Shown one piece after another: positions 59,201-64,000 of a stretch of DNA of 64,000 nucleotides. The notes beneath the pieces are model-generated. The model was not told the DNA's origin. It searched no databases and saw only the letters and a program-made list of their open reading frames with translations. This DNA comes from Trogon surrucura (lineage: Eukaryota; Chordata; Aves; Trogoniformes; Trogonidae). The stretch spans positions 4,804,501 through 4,868,500 of the forward strand of contig CM036629.1 of NCBI GenBank assembly GCA_020746105.1. The letters run 5' to 3'. The stretch's first letter is position 1; every line of letters begins with the position of its first letter. Made by a program: the position numbers and the translations under genes.

Positions 59201-62200
59201 TGCTTGGTAAAAAGCATCTGACAGCAGTTATGTCTTGGTCACAACCTGCATTCCAGAGGCTGAATCAGAGCAACATGTATAAAACCTACTCTTTAATCAT
59301 GAACTCTGCAGCTTACAATCCCTTTTAAACTATGCATGTGGTTTTTAATATATACATACTTGATTAGTGGGGGGAACTAAGTGACATTTTAGCATATTAT
59401 TTATCAGCCCTTTTTTAGGGCTACAGCCAACTTCTTCAATATTCCAGATGCCTTTTTTCATGTCATATGCTTTTTGTTAGAAAAGTTATCTTTGAAGACA
59501 GGCCCAAATCACGGTGGTTAGTTTGTGGGGGTTTTTTAATACATCATCTTCCACTGCTAAAACTAAACATCCTCACTTCCCATCCCTAAGATAATTTCAT
59601 ATTAGATCAGCCTTTATAGTAAGCAAAGGAGCATGACACCCAGGCACTGGTCCTTGAGAGCACCAGCTAGCACCAGGGTTAACATCCACATGGGTATGTT
59701 GGCCACAAACACCCTCCATTTACTCTCCAGTTCTCCCAGTCTCACAGTTTTGATTATTTGCATTAGTAAAAGAAATTTACAGCCCATTAAATGACAGTTC
59801 AATATCGTATTAGAACAGAATTATCTATCTTTAAAGGACAAAGTAAGATCCCTGTAGGAATAAAGCAATAACAATCTTTGATACCACAATTATTTGAGAC
59901 TTGCTAAAATATCTCTGTAGTTAGGTGAAGAGATGCAAAATGACTACATAGAACACATGTTTCCTGGGAAATGAAATTTTTTAAAAATTAAATCAAATCT
60001 ATGCAGATGCCTAGCTTAATATGTCTGCAACGTGCAAGATAATATTTCTGTTAAGAAAGTGGAGAGGAAAAAAATCTACGTGTTATAACCACAGCCAAAT
60101 AACAAAGTAACAATTAAAGATTGTTACGAAGATTGTTATGCAAAACAGCTGACTGGCTGCTATGAGGAATTTTGGTTGTATAATGTATAATGCACCTGAG
60201 GGTGAAATTCCAGCCCACCTAAGTTACATCTAAACTGGGTGTGAAGTGGAAAAAGTCATGTCTATCCAAGATGGGTGATGGAGATAGGCTGACTGGCAGC
60301 AAGTTCCCTCCCCCTGAAGGTAGCTAAAATTCAGAGGTTGCTGCCCAGCATGCCCCCGGCTCTGCACCCCATTTCCTTGCAGTTCAGAGGCTGCCTTTGA
60401 GGCATTTAGGATCGTGTCCTGCCAGAAATAGGGCACCAGCTGCCATCCTGTCCCTTTTCCCTGGAGAAGGTCCCCATCACCTTCCTCCCTGATGCTCTCC
60501 TATCACAGCAACAAGGGCAGCCTGGGAAGTGAGGGCTGTAGCACTGGTCCCCAAAAAACACAAAGAGTCGAATGAAATGGAAAAAGAGTCACAACAATCC
60601 AGTTACTACATTATTTTTTTTTATTACGCGCTTTTGCTGACAAATAAAAGGTTGGTGAGATAAAGGAAGAAATGGTCAGAGAGAAAGAGAAACAGTCCCA
60701 GATTTTTCTGAGTGAAAAAACATTTTTGATCACACTTCCTCAAAGGAAAGCAACAAATCTGTAATCAAGGGACCGATATAAACCCACGCAGAGATAAGCC
60801 TCTGTAGCAAAAGCAGAAATCATCACAAAATGTACAGGATAGGAGGATTTCCACACCAGGGCACAAATTAAAAAGGGTGGGACAAGTGCTGAGCATCCTC
60901 CATGCATTTCCAAGTGTCTTGCACTGATGTAAAAGATGCAGGAAGGAGACTGAATACTACAGATGCAAATTAAATTGCGATTTTGTTCAATTCCCTGCAA
61001 GAGTACATCACACGGGTAGGATTATGACAGAAGACTAGAAGTTGCTCAGAAAGAAAAGGAAAAAAAGTACATCTACGTTTAAAGCCCAGAACAACTTTTA
61101 ATTTTTCATCATGAGAAAAGAAATGCATCTTGTCAAAGCGAGGCGCAGGACAGATGGCCAAACCAGGGAACTCAGAGGGATGCAGTTTTTTTCCCCCTGA
61201 AATATCACAGCCTTTCAAAGCCTGAGGATGTGATGGGCAATGCAAAAAGGGAGTTTGAGGGAGCGGGGTTTGAAAAATATAGGTGAGCTGCCCAACCCCT
61301 TGGCATTAGTAAAAGTTTTACAGTATAGGGCACAGAAACAACCAGCAGCAAGGAGGGTATCTGATGTGCCTAGAATTAATTTAGGGAAAAGAAGCAACCA
61401 AAATATATCAGAAGATGGACTCTAGACTCCAGTAAAGCCAACCTGAAGACTGACTGATCTCAGATGAGTGAGCACAGACCTCCCCAAAGCAGAGGGAGAC
61501 AAAGGAAGGTGTCAGGAGAAATGGGAAAAAACATGAGTTCTTCATGAATCCAGAACCAAGTAAGCAACTGTACAAAAAGCAGAAGTGAGATCAGAGTTTA
61601 CTAATAGTTAAAGAAGCTCAGGCATATACAGGCAATGCACAGAATGACCAAGACAGTCCTATCAAATTAGCAGCTGATATACTTACTATTACTTTTTCTA
61701 ATACTACAGGAAGGAGATTCTTTGCTTCTTTATGAAGGTCTTGATCTGTCTTTCTTCATTTTTCCTCCAACAAATTTATGTTACTTAGTCTGGCAAAGAG
61801 GACACTTTATAAACATCACAACTATACTTCATAAAACTTGGGGGAAAAAAAATGGTCAATCATTTCACAAGTCTAACAACAATGGAACAGAACAAAACAG
61901 AAAGAAAAACATATTAGGTTGAAGCTGCAGTGAGAAAGATTTTCATTAGACGCTTCTAAAACTCTCTAGTGTTGGGAATATATGCAGCTCCTTACGATGT
62001 TTTAAAAGGTTGTTGACTCTCAAGCATTTTTTTTTCTGTTTTAAAAAAAGCAGGTTACACATCTGTCTGCGTTGGTGATGCCCTTTGAAGCAGACAGAAA
62101 GCACATAACCTCATGAGATACCTTACACAGAAGGCAATGATATCAGGAAAACATTGGAATTCCTCCAAAAATGCCCTGTCCACAAATAGCTTTCTATTTC

Positions 62201-62373
62201 TGTTTATCTACTGCTTTTCCTGAACATTACTCTTAACACAAGGATTTACTTCTGTTTGCAAAGCCGTGTAAACGCAATTTAACAAAGACAGTACACAATA
62301 AATAGCAGTGTCTTAAAATAGAGGGTTTTTTTTTCCCAGTTATCATCAAATAAGACAAAGGCTGATGAATACC
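53223..62373. other. Gene-free stretch, right part, including HSD17B2 3' flank
   Basis: About 9 kb ending at the HSD17B2 stop codon. It should contain the HSD17B2 3' UTR at its right end, but I found no AATAAA on the minus strand within several hundred bases, so the end is not assigned. A short TA tract lies at 55771-55789. Nothing else was recognised. Confidence 0.5.
55771..55789 (+). repeat. Short TA repeat
   Basis: Nine TA units in A+T-rich sequence. Confidence 0.8.
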
Positions 62374-62729
62374 TCAGAGATTCTTGCTTTCAGCTTCTGT
62401 TCTCAGTGCCCTTGGGACAGACTCGCTACTCAGCATCTTACTCATGAAAAAGTCATAGAACCAGAGAGGAAAGTAGGAGAAGATGCAGAGGGGCATGTAA
62501 GCCCCTTTGCCAGGGGTGTACAAGCCGTGTGGTCTCTTGGCCAGCAAAGCATGCAGGATAGCGGTAAGCACAGGGGAGAGGTCGGCATCACAGTTTATGG
62601 GCATGTGCTGGAAGTAGCTCTTCAACCCCAGGAGGTAGTCCTCTCCATAGTCCTGCCTCGTGTCCGCTGGGAGGTTCTCCATCATCTCCTTTTCTTGTTT
62701 AACCCACAGGTCAAATGTGCCTTGTATAC
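62374..62729 (-). CDS. HSD17B2: HSD17B2 last coding exon (17-beta-hydroxysteroid dehydrogenase type 2)
   Basis: This endoplasmic-reticulum short-chain dehydrogenase uses NAD+ to oxidise estradiol, testosterone and 20-alpha-hydroxyprogesterone to less active ketosteroids. The exon encodes the C-terminal ~117 residues, after the Rossmann fold and the YxxxK active site. Diagnostic stretches are FDLWVKQEKEMMENLP, QDYGEDYLLGLK, DLSPVLTAILHALLAK, YTPGKGAYMPLCIFSYFP and PRALR, each matching the human protein in order. A CTGCTGCAG acceptor fixes the exon start: GT at 62729-62728 is the last two thirds of a split codon. Stop is TGA at 62374-62376. The hydrophobic PLCIFSYFPLWFYDFF could be membrane-associated. 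Unlike the human tail I recall (KKKAT), this one ends ESKNL and lacks a di-lysine. Upstream exons lie outside the window. Confidence 0.93.
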
Positions 62730-64000
62730 CTGCAGCAGCAACATCACAGGAGAACAAATGGGTTTGGGGCTTAATTAAAAAACTTCACCTGTAATTAATA
62801 GTCAATAAGGCTTTCTACCACTACCACCTGACTCACAGTTGTTCTAAACTGGGTCAGAGAACAGACAAAGCAGCTGGTTAGCTGCGAGTGCTTTTACCTG
62901 GAAAAGAAGGGAAAGAACGAAGCATGGACTAAACAAAAAGCACAGGGTTCGTGCACTATTTGGTTGCCTGCTCTCCCTAAAAATGTTCTCTCACAGTCAA
63001 ATCAGCACTTTTTCTTCTGCCTTGCCATTCTATCCTTATTCACTTTGCATGTGTTTCTAATCAATACTTAATAACAGATGTGGCTGTCTGCAGAAAGACA
63101 GGCAAACTATGATGAACAGGATTCACTTGGGTTGGCCAAGTGCTAAGCTCCTCTTTCACAAGTGACAATGGTATTTCAATAAATAGTTTCATGAAGGATA
63201 AGGCTTATATCAGGACAGATTATTTTTTTTAATCTATTCTCTCTCCTTCTGCATCATGTATGAATAAGTAGTTTTCCAATGCATTTATTGCCTAACTATC
63301 ATGAATTTAGCATTGCAAATAAAGAAAAATCTTTAAACAAATATTTAGATCTCGAGTATCAGGATTTGTTTTAACACTTGAAGTTCTGATCGAGAAGTGT
63401 GACAACAGCCAAGCAGGGCCCTGAAGGTAAAAACTCAGGCAGGTACTGCTGACCACATAGGTGCTGTCAGAGCCTGGTGCTCCCCAGGGCCCCTCTCCAG
63501 GAAGGGAGACATTTGAGGGAGCAGGGCTTTATGAATGAGACCATTTTGTGTTTCATCGTCACAAAAATTGTCTTCAGGAAGTCACAAGGGCTTGCTGAGT
63601 AGGCAGCAGTGGGATTTGATGTTGTCCTTGGGTAGCTGCCAGGCACGTCCACAGAGCAGGGACCTGTGTGACACCCACCCGGCTCCCAGGTGCAGGAGGA
63701 GAGGAGCCCGTAACACCGATGGGCTCCACAGACACCGCTCAGAGCAGTGGAAGGCAGAGAAGGATTTGGAAGAGGAAGCAAAAGGAGCACAGTGGAGAGG
63801 AAAGATCAGAGACTATAGAAAGTAATACTGACAGCAAGCGAGCAGGATGACAGGTATTGCTGCAGACACTTCAATGCAGGACTGAGCAGCTCAACAAAGA
63901 GAGCTTTAATATTGAGAAAGGTAGGACTGACAGCGAGTCCTGAAGTTCTCATGCAGGCCAACGAAGCTGTAACACTCAAATCAAACACACCGCGTTGCTC
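62730..64000 (-). other. HSD17B2 intron before the last exon (partial)
   Basis: Sequence upstream of the CTGCTGCAG acceptor. I looked for the preceding exon (VNVSSMGG, the YGSSKAAV active-site segment) on the minus strand and did not find it, so the intron extends past the window edge. The open frames at 63467-63850 are G+C-driven and unrecognised. Confidence 0.7.

Noticed and set aside
62365..62778. 137-residue plus-strand open frame over the HSD17B2 exon
   Set aside because: It is the antisense shadow of the HSD17B2 last exon, whose minus-strand product matches the family.
62730..64000. Search for the preceding HSD17B2 exon in the window
   Set aside because: No minus-strand frame shows the active-site SSKAAV segment, so that exon lies beyond the right edge.

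Overview
The window is nuclear DNA from a bird. Three things point that way. It has spliced vertebrate genes with long introns. It carries several CR1-type LINE fragments, including antisense 3' ends with the avian CATAGAAT / GGTTGGAAGGGACCT signature and a reverse-transcriptase relic. It also holds a tandem cluster of arylamine N-acetyltransferase (NAT) genes of vertebrate type. Most of the sequence is A+T-rich and non-coding. The species cannot be named from this sequence.

Layout. (1) 1-8.26 kb: MPHOSPH6 on the + strand, an RNA-exosome cofactor. Its first exon is cut by the window edge. Five exons run to a TAA at 7468 and a poly(A) signal lies at 8239. Intron 4 is a GC-AG intron. (2) 8.3-13.7 kb: no gene seen. 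(3) 13.7-35.1 kb: a NAT cluster, all on the - strand. It has three intact single-exon reading frames (14000-14872, 18906-19793, 25063-25935) with the Cys68-His107-Asp122 triad, and a fourth decayed copy at about 34460-34939. Each intact frame follows a splice acceptor with the same five-base spacing to the ATG, so each gene should have 5' non-coding exons upstream. (4) 35-62 kb: about 27 kb with no recognised gene, holding old CR1 pieces and microsatellites. (5) 62374-62729: the last coding exon of HSD17B2 on the - strand; the rest of that gene lies beyond the right edge.

Biology. MPHOSPH6 and HSD17B2 converge on each other, as they do on human 16q23, but here a NAT cluster sits between them, whereas human NAT1/NAT2 are on chromosome 8p. 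The NAT enzymes acetylate arylamines and hydrazines with acetyl-CoA. The three copies keep the catalytic core but differ in the substrate-pocket residue 127, the 165-188 insertion loop and the C-terminal tail, which suggests diverged substrate ranges. The relic shares upstream flanking sequence with the third gene, so the cluster grew by DNA-level tandem duplication. The most useful observations are the fourth NAT relic, the shared promoter-proximal flank, the pocket differences and the GC-AG intron. I found no previously undescribed system.
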